Assembly (NCBI RefSeq): GCF_040371945.1
Contig: NZ_BAABWS010000001.1
Span: 1,240,001-1,304,000, forward strand
DNA: 64,000 nt
Direction of reading: 5' to 3'
DNA from: Litorivita sp040371945
Lineage (GTDB): Bacteria; Pseudomonadota; Alphaproteobacteria; Rhodobacterales; Rhodobacteraceae
The notes below the pieces were generated by a model that worked only from the letters and a program-made list of their open reading frames with translations, was not told where the DNA came from and searched no databases. Numbering within the stretch: the stretch's first letter is position 1; each line of letters starts with the position of its first letter. The translations under genes and the position numbers were made by a program. Shown piece after piece: positions 35,568-44,366 of the stretch.

Positions 35568-36251
35568 TTACCCCAAAAGCCGCGCTTGAAACCACAAAAT
35601 CGACGGGTAGGCGCAGATCCATATCCAGAAAAACCGGTTCAGCCCAAAAAAGCAAGCATTGCTGAAATGAAACGCCGCCGCAACGCAAAGCGCCGCCGCC
35701 AAGGCCCAAGGATGCAGCAGGCTCAGCGGGAAGAGCACTTCGAACAGCATCACCCCCCAAGACATCACAAAAAGCACCCTCGGCCGATCCGCCCATGCGC
35801 GCAGGTTCTCGCCCACCGGATAGGCCGAAAACGCAAAGACATCGCACAACGCCCTTCCCGAGCGCCATTCGCGATTGATGATCTTGATATAGCCCGACAC
35901 GAAATACGACAGGGTCAATTGCACCGCCAGATAGGCCAAGGCCATCTCGCGCCAAACCTGCCCGACGGCCAGATGTGAGGCGGTCAAACAGGTCAGGATC
36001 AGCACCGTCATCTTGTCGCTGCCGCCGTTATACGGCCCGCCAAAGCGGTGGAGCATCACCACCATCACCGCCCATAGCCCAAGACAGGCGGCCAAGGGCG
36101 CCGCACCGCTCAGCAGCAAAAGACACAGCGCTATCCGCGGCACGAATATCCACGCATCGGCCCGCCGCGCGGCGATATGCTCGGCGCTTTGCTGGATCAT
36201 CGCCAGCGCCATCATCACCTCGGTGAGCCTTTGCGCCATCTCGAAACTCAC
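35568..36251 (-). CDS. HTTM-like membrane protein
   Basis: 227 residues with about five or six membrane helices. The central GGSDKMTVL, YFVSGYIKIINREWRSGRAL and the C-terminal FHFSNACFFGLNRFFW segment recall HTTM (vitamin K-dependent carboxylase-like) proteins, but it is short and lacks the soluble part, so an enzyme function is not implied. It begins at a GTG that overlaps the stop of the partner gene (GTGA); ATG 36239 is an alternative. Part of the cargo between rplP and rpmC. Confidence 0.65.
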   Translation of the reverse strand: MSFEMAQRLTEVMMALAMIQQSAEHIAARRADAWIFVPRIALCLLLLSGAAPLAACLGLWAVMVVMLHRFGGPYNGGSDKMTVLILTCLTASHLAVGQVWREMALAYLAVQLTLSYFVSGYIKIINREWRSGRALCDVFAFSAYPVGENLRAWADRPRVLFVMSWGVMLFEVLFPLSLLHPWALAAALCVAAAFHFSNACFFGLNRFFWIWICAYPSILWFQARLLG

Positions 36252-36712
36252 GCCGCGCCCTCGCGCATCGGCAAAACGGGGCTTTCATACTCGATAAACA
36301 TCACCATCTGCCCCTCTTCGCGCAGCACAAAAACCAAACGGTAACGAAAAAGCCGCGCCCCCTGCCCCGCCAATGCCTCGCGCACCCCCGCGATGATCTG
36401 CGCATCGCTATGGGCGCAATAGTCCGCCGTCATCCGCTCGGCGCAGCTGACCAGATAGAGATCGCCGTTCCACGCAGGATTCCAAACCATCCGCCGCAGC
36501 ATCGCCCCGAACCCCACATGCGCAGGGCGCGGGCGGCGCTCGGCCCAATCGCTCCATCCGCCCTCTTGCGCGGTGCTGATCTCGATGCGCGGCGACGGCT
36601 CGACGGTTTTGAAAAACCGCCACGACGGGATCAATGCAGGCAAGAGCAAGGAGAGGGTTTTGACGATCACGGGCGGGCCTTTTGCGGCTTGTGGCTCCGG
36701 CCAGTTAACCAT
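36248..36712 (-). CDS. Conserved hypothetical partner of the HTTM-like protein
   Basis: About 154 residues from ATG 36712; a later GTG near LLPALIPSWRFF is possible. A hydrophobic N-terminal stretch LSLLLPALIPSWRFF is followed by a soluble Trp-rich domain (WSDWAERRP, MVWNPAWNGDLY, CAERM). Proteins of this look often sit next to HTTM-like genes; the function is unknown to me. The stop overlaps the HTTM-like start. It is divergent from the 2OG oxygenase gene, with 79 bp between. Confidence 0.6.
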   Translation of the reverse strand: MVNWPEPQAAKGPPVIVKTLSLLLPALIPSWRFFKTVEPSPRIEISTAQEGGWSDWAERRPRPAHVGFGAMLRRMVWNPAWNGDLYLVSCAERMTADYCAHSDAQIIAGVREALAGQGARLFRYRLVFVLREEGQMVMFIEYESPVLPMREGAA

Positions 36713-36791
36713 GACGCGCTTAACAGAGCGTTCCCGCCCGCGCCCAAAATCCCCCTCGCCCCGCCGCGCATTTGGCGCTAGAACCCCATGC

Positions 36792-37412
36792 ATGTCACAG
36801 ATTGAATCGCTCTTCGTCACCCGCCTCTACCGCGCCCGCCTGTCCGAATTCGGCGCGGCCGTGGATGCGCAGGAGTTTGAAAACTCCTGCCTGTCGATCG
36901 CGGGCGATGATGAGGCAGGCCAAGATTGGTGCGAGGAAAACGACTTTCCCGGATATACCAGCTACGCCTCGCTGACCGATCTGCCGTGGCGCTTTCCGAT
37001 CTTCGCCCAGATTGTCGAAGCTCTGGACCAACATGTCGCCGCCTTTGCCGAAGACCTCGGCTTTGACCTCGATGAGCGCAAGCTCGAGCTTGAAGACCTG
37101 TGGATCAACATCCTGCCCGAAGGCGGCACCCATTCGGCCCATATCCATCCGCATTCGGTGATCTCCGGCACCACCTATGTGGCCATGCCCGAAGGGGCCA
37201 GCGCGCTCAAACTCGAAGACCCGCGCCACGCCATGATGATGGCCGCCCCGCCGCGCCGCAAAGACGCCCGCAAGGAAATGCAAAACTTTGTCTACGTCAA
37301 ACCGGACGTCGGTGATGTGCTGCTTTGGGAAAGCTGGCTGCGCCACGAGGTGCCGATGAACATGTCCGAAGACGACCGGATTTCGGTGAGCTTTAATTAT
37401 AAGTGGTCATAG
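36792..37412 (+). CDS. Putative 2-oxoglutarate/Fe(II) oxygenase (TIGR02466-like)
   Basis: 206 residues from ATG 36792. It matches the putative 2OG-Fe(II) oxygenase family: WINILPEGGTHSAHIHPHS with the metal-binding His, SGTTYVAMPEG, and the distal DVLLWESWLRHEVPMN with the second His, then a terminal beta strand SVSFNYKW. The substrate is unknown; related members include protein and small-molecule hydroxylases. It runs opposite to the surrounding ribosomal genes, which marks this block as inserted cargo. Confidence 0.82.
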   Translation: MSQIESLFVTRLYRARLSEFGAAVDAQEFENSCLSIAGDDEAGQDWCEENDFPGYTSYASLTDLPWRFPIFAQIVEALDQHVAAFAEDLGFDLDERKLELEDLWINILPEGGTHSAHIHPHSVISGTTYVAMPEGASALKLEDPRHAMMMAAPPRRKDARKEMQNFVYVKPDVGDVLLWESWLRHEVPMNMSEDDRISVSFNYKWS

Positions 37413-37532
37413 GGCCGGACGACCCACACACTCTATAGATAGGCAACCTGCTGGACCGCCATTTGTTGTTCGACGTCGCATGACGGAGCGAACTATCGTG
37501 AGCTTCGGCCTTACATTTTACCTCTGCCGGTC

Positions 37533-37560
37533 TTGAACGCCGTTTGCTCATGCATATTTA
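37533..37560 (+). promoter_or_regulatory. Candidate promoter of the two-repeat basic protein
   Basis: TTGAAC (37533-37538), 16 bp, TATTTA (37555-37560), about 35 bp before the start codon. The region 37413-37532 before it shows nothing else recognisable. Confidence 0.5.
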
Positions 37561-37594
37561 CTCAGGCGTATTTAACACAAAGAACGAGTGGACG

Positions 37595-37843
37595 ATGGGT
37601 AAAAACACAAAAAAGACATCTCGGGCGATTGCGTCTAAAGCTTCGAAGACACTCCGCAATCCCCACGCTTCAGCAACGGCCAAAAGCTTGGCCGGTTCCG
37701 CGCTGGCTCAACGCAACACCACCAAACAGACCGGCGCGGCAATGGAGGATAAGGCCTCCAAAGTCGTTTCAGGGGGCCGGTACAGCAAGCAAACAAAAGC
37801 GCTCGCCGGATCAGTGTTGTCGCAATCCAACAAGAAGCGATAG
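37595..37843 (+). CDS. Small basic two-repeat protein
   Basis: 82 residues, rich in Lys, Ser and Ala. Residues 14-39 and 52-77 align without gaps (SKASK...AKSLAGSALAQ with DKASK...TKALAGSVLSQ, 38-residue spacing), so the protein is an internal duplication. No signal peptide or membrane helix. Similar short Lys/Ser-rich proteins are known in proteobacteria, often on accessory DNA; I do not know their function. ATG 37595 has GAGTGG upstream. A bidirectional terminator follows. Confidence 0.7.
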   Translation: MGKNTKKTSRAIASKASKTLRNPHASATAKSLAGSALAQRNTTKQTGAAMEDKASKVVSGGRYSKQTKALAGSVLSQSNKKR

Positions 37844-37867
37844 CGCTCGGCGATCAACGCTCAAACA

Positions 37868-37899
37868 AAAACCCCCGCCGATGTCTCGGCGGGGGTTTT
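37868..37899. terminator. Bidirectional terminator, basic protein / rplP
   Basis: A perfect 13-bp stem, AAACCCCCGCCG-type arm (37868-37880) with CGGCGGGGGTTTT (37887-37899). It ends rplP on the minus strand, 22 bp after its stop, and so closes the rplB-rplP module. Confidence 0.9.
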
Positions 37900-37921
37900 C
37901 TATTCTTGCTATGGCGCAAAC

Positions 37922-38335
37922 TTACCAGTCTTCGCGAACCACGACGCGGGTTTTGATCGGAAGTTTCATCGCAGCAAGGCGCAGGGCCTCGCGGGCGATG
38001 TCTTCGTTCACACCGTCGATTTCGAACATCACACGGCCAGGTTTAACCTTGGCTGCCCAGAAATCCACCGAACCTTTACCCTTACCCATCCGGACTTCGG
38101 TGGGTTTGGAGGTGACAGGCAGATCCGGAAAGATGCGGATCCAGACACGGCCCTGACGCTTCATGTGACGTGTCATCGCGCGGCGAGCCGCCTCGATTTG
38201 ACGTGCGGTGATGCGCTCCGGCTCGGTGGCTTTGAGGCCATATGTGCCGAAGTTCAGGTCGCTGCCGCCTTTTGCCAGACCTTTGATCCGGCCTTTGTGC
38301 ATCTTGCGGAATTTAGTACGCTTTGGTTGAAGCAT
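37922..38335 (-). CDS. rplP: 50S ribosomal protein L16
   Basis: 137 residues starting MLQPKRTKFRKMHKGRIKG, with the GTYGLKATEPERI segment and the GKGKGSVDFWAAKVKPG loop near the A site. It lies 12 bp after rpsC. It is followed by a terminator and not by rpmC. Confidence 0.98.
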   Translation of the reverse strand: MLQPKRTKFRKMHKGRIKGLAKGGSDLNFGTYGLKATEPERITARQIEAARRAMTRHMKRQGRVWIRIFPDLPVTSKPTEVRMGKGKGSVDFWAAKVKPGRVMFEIDGVNEDIAREALRLAAMKLPIKTRVVVREDW

Positions 38336-38347
38336 CTCTCTTCTCCC

Positions 38348-39055
38348 TTAACGACGGCCGCCAGCGCCGCGAGGCGTAGGACCATCTTGGAGTTCCTGTG
38401 CTTTACGCTCACGGGCAGACGGATCATGCTCAAGGATTTCACCTTTGAAGATCCATGTCTTGATGCCGATGATGCCGTAAGCCGTGGTGGCCTCGACATG
38501 AGCGTAATCGATGTCGGCGCGCAGCGTGTGCAGCGGCACACGGCCCTCGCGATACCATTCGGTACGCGCGATTTCGGCGCCGCCCAGACGGCCAGCCACG
38601 TTAACGCGGATACCAAGGGCACCCATACGCATTGCGTTCTGCACGGCGCGTTTCATGGCGCGGCGGAAGGACACACGGCGTTCGAGCTGTTGGGCGATGC
38701 TTTCGCCAACCAGCTGCGCGTCAAGCTCGGGCTTGCGCACTTCAACGATGTTGAGGTGCAGCTCGCTGTCGGTCATCGCGGCGATTTTCTTACGCAGGGT
38801 TTCGATGTCTGCGCCTTTCTTGCCGATGATGACACCCGGACGGGCGGTGTGGATCGTGACGCGGCACTTTTTGTGCGGACGTTCGATGATCACGCGGCTG
38901 ATGCCGGCTTGCTTGCACTCTTCGTTGATGAAATCGCGGATCGCGATATCTTCGAGAAGAAGATTACCGAAATCTTTGCTTTCTGCATACCAACGGCTGT
39001 CCCATGTGCGGTTCACCTGAAGGCGCATGCCGATCGGATTTACTTTATTACCCAT
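38348..39055 (-). CDS. rpsC: 30S ribosomal protein S3
   Basis: 235 residues from ATG 39055 (MGNKVNPIGMRLQV). KH domain with PGVIIGKKGADIETLRK and the C-terminal GVKTWIF-like GIIGIKTWIFKGEI. S3 lines the mRNA entry channel with helicase activity. It overlaps rplV by 8 bases, so the longer frame to 39070 is rejected. Confidence 0.98.
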   Translation of the reverse strand: MGNKVNPIGMRLQVNRTWDSRWYAESKDFGNLLLEDIAIRDFINEECKQAGISRVIIERPHKKCRVTIHTARPGVIIGKKGADIETLRKKIAAMTDSELHLNIVEVRKPELDAQLVGESIAQQLERRVSFRRAMKRAVQNAMRMGALGIRVNVAGRLGGAEIARTEWYREGRVPLHTLRADIDYAHVEATTAYGIIGIKTWIFKGEILEHDPSARERKAQELQDGPTPRGAGGRR

Positions 39056-39434
39056 TCGCTTGCTCCTCAACTTGGCGCACTTTGATCGTCAGTTCCGAGA
39101 ACGGTTTGACAATCTTGCCGAAACGACCGCGAGCCCGCGGGCGACCGCGTTTCATCACGAGGTTCTTGCCGACATAGGCTTCTGCCACAACGAGTTCATC
39201 CACATCGAGATTGTGGTTGTTCTCGGCATTGGCGATGGCCGATTGCAGGCATTTTTTCACGTCGATCGCGATACGCTTCTTGGAGAAGGTCAGATCGTCG
39301 AGCGCTTTGCCGACTTTCTTGCCACGGATCATCGCAGCAACAAGGTTCAGCTTTTGCGGGCTGGTACGGAGCATGCGCAGTTTTGCCATTGCTTCGTTAT
39401 CGGCCACGCGGCGGGGATTCTTATCCTTGCTCAT
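39048..39434 (-). CDS. rplV: 50S ribosomal protein L22
   Basis: 128 residues. RTSPQKLNLVAAMIRGKKV at the start of the core and the tunnel-lining loop VMKRGRPRARGRFGKI are present; that hairpin contacts nascent chains and macrolides, with no visible deletion. 3 bp after rpsS. Confidence 0.98.
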   Translation of the reverse strand: MSKDKNPRRVADNEAMAKLRMLRTSPQKLNLVAAMIRGKKVGKALDDLTFSKKRIAIDVKKCLQSAIANAENNHNLDVDELVVAEAYVGKNLVMKRGRPRARGRFGKIVKPFSELTIKVRQVEEQANG

Positions 39435-39437
39435 GGC

Positions 39438-39716
39438 TTATTTCCGCTTCGCTTTTTTGTCGGCGGCATGGCCATAATAGGTGCGGGTCGGCGAATATTC
39501 ACCAAACTTTTGACCGATCATGTCTTCGCTGACGTTGACAGGGATGTGTTTGTGGCCGTTGTAGACGCCAAACGTCAAACCCACGAATTGGGGCAGGATC
39601 GTCGAGCGGCGCGACCAGATTTTGATAACTTCATTACGACCCGACTCGCGAGCTGCTTCGGCTTTCTTAAGCACGTAAGCATCCACAAAGGGGCCTTTCC
39701 AAACGGAACGAGACAT
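39438..39716 (-). CDS. rpsS: 30S ribosomal protein S19
   Basis: 92 residues: MSRSVWKGPFVDAYVLKK, IWSRRSTILPQFVGLTFGVYNG and the GEYSPTRTYYGHAADKK tail. It forms a complex with S13 in the 30S head. 3 bp after rplB. Confidence 0.98.
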   Translation of the reverse strand: MSRSVWKGPFVDAYVLKKAEAARESGRNEVIKIWSRRSTILPQFVGLTFGVYNGHKHIPVNVSEDMIGQKFGEYSPTRTYYGHAADKKAKRK

Positions 39717-39719
39717 CGA

Positions 39720-40562
39720 TTAACGTCCCTTCTTCTTGGCGTGGCGCGAGCGAACGATAAGCTTTTGCGACGCTTTGTTTTTGTTGCGAGTGCGAGCACC
39801 CTTCGTGGGCTTGCCCCAAGGCGTCACAGGGTGACGACCACCCGATGTACGACCTTCACCACCACCATGGGGGTGATCGACGGGGTTCATAACCACACCA
39901 CGAACCGAAGGACGGATGCCTTTGTGGCGCATACGGCCGGCTTTACCGTAGTTCTGGTTCGAGTTGTCGGGGTTGGACACGGCACCAACGGTGGCCATGC
40001 ATTCCTGACGCACGAGACGCAGTTCGCCCGAAGACAGGCGGATCTGGGCATAGCCACCGTCACGACCAACGAATTGGGCGTAGGTGCCAGCCGCACGAGC
40101 GATCTGACCGCCCTTGCCTGCTTTCATCTCGATGTTGTGGATGATTGTCCCGATCGGCATGCCCGAGAACGGCATCGCGTTGCCCGGCTTGATGTCAGCT
40201 TTGGCCGAAGCAATCACCTTGTCACCAACAGCCAAACGCTGCGGCGCGAGGATGTAGGCTTGCTCGCCGTCATCATATTTGATCAGTGCGATGAACGCAG
40301 TCCGGTTCGGGTCATACTCGATCCGTTCAACGGTTGCCGCGACATCGAATTTGTTACGTTTGAAATCAACGATCCGGTAGAGGCGTTTCGCCCCGCCCCC
40401 GCGACGACGCGAGGTAATCCGTCCGGTGTTGTTCCGGCCGCCCGATTTGGTCAAACCCTCTGTGAGAGATTTGACCGGACGCCCTTTCCAAAGCTCCGAA
40501 CGGTCGATCAGCACCAGCCCACGCTGGCCCGGCGTCGTCGGTTTGTACGACTTGAGTGCCAT
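39720..40562 (-). CDS. rplB: 50S ribosomal protein L2
   Basis: 280 residues. The N-terminal OB-fold, RPVKSLTEGLTKSGGRNNTGRIT, and the C-terminal GVVMNPVDHPHGGGEGRTSGGRHPV signature with the essential His are intact. L2 is needed for subunit joining and peptidyl transfer. It is separated from rplW by 476 bp of structured non-coding DNA and is probably transcribed from its own promoter. Confidence 0.98.
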   Translation of the reverse strand: MALKSYKPTTPGQRGLVLIDRSELWKGRPVKSLTEGLTKSGGRNNTGRITSRRRGGGAKRLYRIVDFKRNKFDVAATVERIEYDPNRTAFIALIKYDDGEQAYILAPQRLAVGDKVIASAKADIKPGNAMPFSGMPIGTIIHNIEMKAGKGGQIARAAGTYAQFVGRDGGYAQIRLSSGELRLVRQECMATVGAVSNPDNSNQNYGKAGRMRHKGIRPSVRGVVMNPVDHPHGGGEGRTSGGRHPVTPWGKPTKGARTRNKNKASQKLIVRSRHAKKKGR

Positions 40563-40596
40563 GCTTTCTGTCTTCCGTTTTGCTGTGCGGCCTAGC

Positions 40597-40667
40597 GCCC
40601 CGAAAGGGCCGGTTCCGCCGATGTAGCCCCCCGAAGGTGGCCATTTTTTAGGGCCCCGAAGGTCCCT
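40597..40667 (-). ncRNA. Triple UUCG-type hairpin leader of rplB
   Basis: On the minus strand three stems follow one another: 40667-40650 (7-bp stem with one mismatch, cUUCGg loop), 40641-40626 (6-bp stem with one mismatch, cUUCGg loop) and 40609-40597 (GCCC/GGGC with UUUCG loop). The last ends 35 bp before the rplB ATG. UUCG tetraloops are unusually stable. A ribosomal-protein leader or translation regulator is inferred, not shown. Confidence 0.5.
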
Positions 40668-40799
40668 GACAAAATAACAACCGGCCCCAGAACGAATCTG
40701 AGGCCAGCTGCGATGGCTGCTAGTAGCAGGGCGGGGATAGGCTGTCTATAGGAAGGGGTATATTTCTTTGGGTGATCGCGGCACAGTGCGCGACCAAAC

Positions 40800-40942
40800 A
40801 GGCCTGCCACGTCGCCCCACCCGCCCGCTCGGCGCCTGCTGCACAACGCCACCCCGAGAGGCAGCCCCCCAATAGCGCGGCGGGCTGCGGCCTTGGCTTC
40901 GCGTGGCGGGCCACGCAGAGCCGCAACGCGCAAGGCAGGCCT
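40800..40942. ncRNA. Multi-stem RNA-like element in the rplW-rplB gap
   Basis: An outer 9-bp stem AGGCCTGCC (40800-40808) with GGCAGGCCT (40934-40942) encloses GCAGCCC/GGGCTGC (40861-40867 with 40882-40888) and a longer arm GGCT..GCGTGG/CCACGC..AGCC (40895-40922, CGGG loop). All stems are perfect apart from a 2x2 internal loop. Strand is unresolved. On the plus strand the bidirectional terminator at 40986-41015 would end such an RNA; on the minus strand it would lie upstream of rplB. Confidence 0.4.
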
Positions 40943-40985
40943 TGGAGTGCCTTTCCCATGTCCGCTCGAAGTCCGCAGCAATACA

Positions 40986-41015
40986 AAAGCCCCCCGCCTT
41001 GCGGCGAGGGGCTTT
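40986..41015. terminator. Terminator of rplW
   Basis: AAAGCCCCCCGCC (40986-40998) pairs with GGCGAGGGGCTTT (41003-41015), one mismatch, TTGC loop. It lies 24 bp after the rplW stop and ends the rpsL/S10 module on the minus strand. Confidence 0.85.
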
Positions 41016-41038
41016 CAATCATTCTAAAAACCTAAATC

Positions 41039-41335
41039 TCAGAGTCCGGTGGACACGTCGATTGTGTTGCCCTCTTCGAGCGTCACATAGGCCTTTTTCA
41101 CGTCCTTACGGCGACCGATCTGGCCTTTGAACCGCTTGGCTTTACCTTTGGTGATCGTGGTGTTCACAGCTTTGACCTTCACACCAAACAAAGCTTCAAC
41201 AGCTTCTTTGATCTGGGGTTTGTTGCTGTCGATCGCCACTTCAAAAACGATGGCGCCGTTTTCGGAAACCATGGTCGCTTTTTCGGTGATGATCGGCTTG
41301 CGGATCACATCGTAATGTTCTGCCTTGGCACTCAT
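41039..41335 (-). CDS. rplW: 50S ribosomal protein L23
   Basis: 98 residues. IRKPIITEKATMVSE and the loop with KVKAVNTTITKGKAKRFKG are the L23 signatures. It sits at the tunnel exit and docks trigger factor and SRP. The ATG overlaps the rplD stop (ATGA). A terminator follows, which is unusual inside the S10 operon. Confidence 0.98.
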   Translation of the reverse strand: MSAKAEHYDVIRKPIITEKATMVSENGAIVFEVAIDSNKPQIKEAVEALFGVKVKAVNTTITKGKAKRFKGQIGRRKDVKKAYVTLEEGNTIDVSTGL

Positions 41336-41949
41336 TTCAATCGAGCCTCCAGTGCTTCGATACCCGCTTTGGTGATCACCAGAGTGTCACGCTTGAGGAT
41401 ATCATATACGTTTGCGCCCATCGTCGGCAGGATGTCCAAACCTTCGATGTTACGGGCCGCTTGGGCGAACTCTTGGTTCACTTCTGCACCATCGATGATC
41501 AAAGCGCGTTTCCAGCCGAGGTTCTTCACCTGTTTGGCCAGAGCACCGGTTTTACCCGATGCGGTTGCGGCTTCGATAACCACCAGCTCGCCTGCTTTGG
41601 CTTTCGCCGACAACGCGTGCATGAGGCCCAGCTTGCGGACCTTCTTGGGCAGATCGTGACCGTGCGAACGCGGGGTCGGACCTTTGTAGATACCACCTTT
41701 ACGGAAGATCGGCGCGTTACGGTCACCGTGGCGTGCGCCGCCGGTGCCTTTTTGGCGATAGATCTTCTTGGTCGAATAGGAGGTTTCCGAACGGGTCTTC
41801 ACCTTGTGCGTGCCGGCTTGTGCGTTGTTACGCTGCCAACGGACCACACGGTGCAGAATGTCGGCACGCGGCTCAAGATCGAACATTGCGTCGTCCAGAT
41901 CGATAGAACCGGCTTTGCCGCCGTCGAGGTTGATCACATCAAGTTTCAT
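41332..41949 (-). CDS. rplD: 50S ribosomal protein L4
   Basis: 205 residues. The tunnel loop region WQRNNAQAGTHKVKTRSE and KIYRQKGTGGARHGD is intact. L4 lines the exit tunnel and autoregulates the S10 operon in gammaproteobacteria. It overlaps both neighbours by four bases. Confidence 0.98.
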   Translation of the reverse strand: MKLDVINLDGGKAGSIDLDDAMFDLEPRADILHRVVRWQRNNAQAGTHKVKTRSETSYSTKKIYRQKGTGGARHGDRNAPIFRKGGIYKGPTPRSHGHDLPKKVRKLGLMHALSAKAKAGELVVIEAATASGKTGALAKQVKNLGWKRALIIDGAEVNQEFAQAARNIEGLDILPTMGANVYDILKRDTLVITKAGIEALEARLK

Positions 41950-42668
41950 GCTTCACCGCCTTCCGCAGGTGCTTCAGCCGGAGCTGCTGCCGCTGCCGAT
42001 TTCAAAGCCGCCGGGAACGGGACGTTCTCGGGCAGTTTCTTCTTTACAGCATCCTTGACCGTCACCCAGCCGCCTTTGGAGCCGGGAACGGCGCCTTTGA
42101 CCATGACCAAACCGCGCTCGGCGTCGGTTTTGACAACTTCAAGGTTTTGCGTGGTCACGCGCACAGCGCCCATGTGACCGGCCATTTTCTTGCCTTTGAA
42201 AACCTTGCCGGGATCTTGACACTGACCCGTGGAGCCGTGCGAGCGGTGCGAAATCGACACACCGTGCGAGGCACGAAGGCCGCCGAAGTTGTGACGCTTC
42301 ATCGCACCTTGGAAGCCTTTACCGATCGACGTGCCGGCAACGTCAACCTTTTGACCCACAACATAGTGCTCGGCCGAGATCTCTTCGCCGATGGCGATGA
42401 GGTTCTCTGCGGAAACGCGGAATTCCGCGACTTTCCGTTTCGGCTCGACACCTGCTTTGGCGAAATGGCCGCGCATGGCTTTCGAGGTGCGCTTTGCTTT
42501 GGCCGCACCGGCACCCAGCTGAACAGCCGTGTAACCGTCGCGCTCAGCGGTGCGCTGATCGACAACCTGAAGGTTTTCCATTTGAAGAACGGTCACAGGG
42601 ATCTGCTTGCCGTCTTCCATGAACAAGCGGGTCATGCCCACTTTTTTCGCAATAATACCAGAGCGCAT
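41946..42668 (-). CDS. rplC: 50S ribosomal protein L3
   Basis: 240 residues from ATG 42668. AGGAGG lies 8 bp before this ATG, while the ATG at 42674 would be only 2 bp away. Motifs are GIIAKKVGMTRLF and the HGSTGQCQDPGKV loop with the Gln methylated by PrmB. A C-terminal Ala/Glu-rich tail of about 25 residues is an extension over E. coli L3. Confidence 0.97.
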   Translation of the reverse strand: MRSGIIAKKVGMTRLFMEDGKQIPVTVLQMENLQVVDQRTAERDGYTAVQLGAGAAKAKRTSKAMRGHFAKAGVEPKRKVAEFRVSAENLIAIGEEISAEHYVVGQKVDVAGTSIGKGFQGAMKRHNFGGLRASHGVSISHRSHGSTGQCQDPGKVFKGKKMAGHMGAVRVTTQNLEVVKTDAERGLVMVKGAVPGSKGGWVTVKDAVKKKLPENVPFPAALKSAAAAAPAEAPAEGGEA

Positions 42669-42683
42669 ATTCATACCCTCCTA

Positions 42684-42998
42684 TTACGACTGCAACTTGA
42701 TCTCGACATCCACACCAGCGGCGAGGTCGAGCTTCATCAGCGCGTCCACGGTCTGGGGGGTCGGATCAACGATGTCGAGAAGACGCTTGTGGGTACGGAT
42801 TTCCCACTGGTCGCGTGATTTCTTGTTCACGTGAGGGCTACGTAGAACGGTGAATTTCTCGATTTTATTCGGCAGCGGAATCGGACCACGGACGGTGGCG
42901 CCGGTGCGCTTTGCGGTGTTGACGATTTCTTGTGTGGACGCATCCAACACACGATAATCGAACGCCTTAAGCCGAATGCGAATGTTTTGCGACTGCAT
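42684..42998 (-). CDS. rpsJ: 30S ribosomal protein S10 (NusE)
   Basis: 104 residues from ATG 42998 (MQSQNIRIRLKAFDYRVLD), chosen because AAAGG lies 8 bp upstream; ATG 43004 would be 2 bp from it. S10 sits in the 30S head and also joins NusB in antitermination. 130 bp after tuf, with a hairpin between. Confidence 0.98.
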   Translation of the reverse strand: MQSQNIRIRLKAFDYRVLDASTQEIVNTAKRTGATVRGPIPLPNKIEKFTVLRSPHVNKKSRDQWEIRTHKRLLDIVDPTPQTVDALMKLDLAAGVDVEIKLQS

Positions 42999-43078
42999 AG
43001 TCATTGCCTTTCGCGGCTAAGAGTTGAGAGGTCGAACGCGCACCATTGCCCGCCCCACTTCGAACCCTGAAATAGTTT

Positions 43079-43104
43079 GCAGGCTGCACTACAGCGCAGC
43101 CTGC
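43079..43104 (-). terminator. Stem-loop between tuf and rpsJ
   Basis: GCAGGCTGC (43079-43087) pairs perfectly with GCAGCCTGC (43096-43104) 25 bp after the tuf stop. The following bases AAACTATTTC on the minus strand are only weakly U-rich, so partial termination is more likely. Confidence 0.55.
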
Positions 43105-43128
43105 GATCTCGCAACCAAAAAGATTGGC

Positions 43129-44304
<1,176 letters not shown>

Positions 44305-44366
44305 GATGGCCTCCTTTGTCTTTTAAGGGCCAGTGGCGCGCGATCTTGCCGCGCGCCCTGCCTGCA

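Larger units (their letters stand above)
40563..41038. other. 476-bp gap between rplW and rplB without a convincing gene
   Basis: Frames are open on both strands over most of it, but they overlap each other, lack starts with Shine-Dalgarno sequences and match no family I recognise. It contains the rplW terminator, a multi-stem element (40800-40942), a TATAGA box on the minus strand (40749-40744) with a weak -35, and the rplB leader hairpins. Confidence 0.6.

Noticed and set aside
40592..40981. Minus-strand 129-codon frame in the rplW-rplB gap
   Set aside because: It runs into the rplB leader, has no ribosome-binding site or recognised domain, and overlaps other equally long frames; treated as non-coding.
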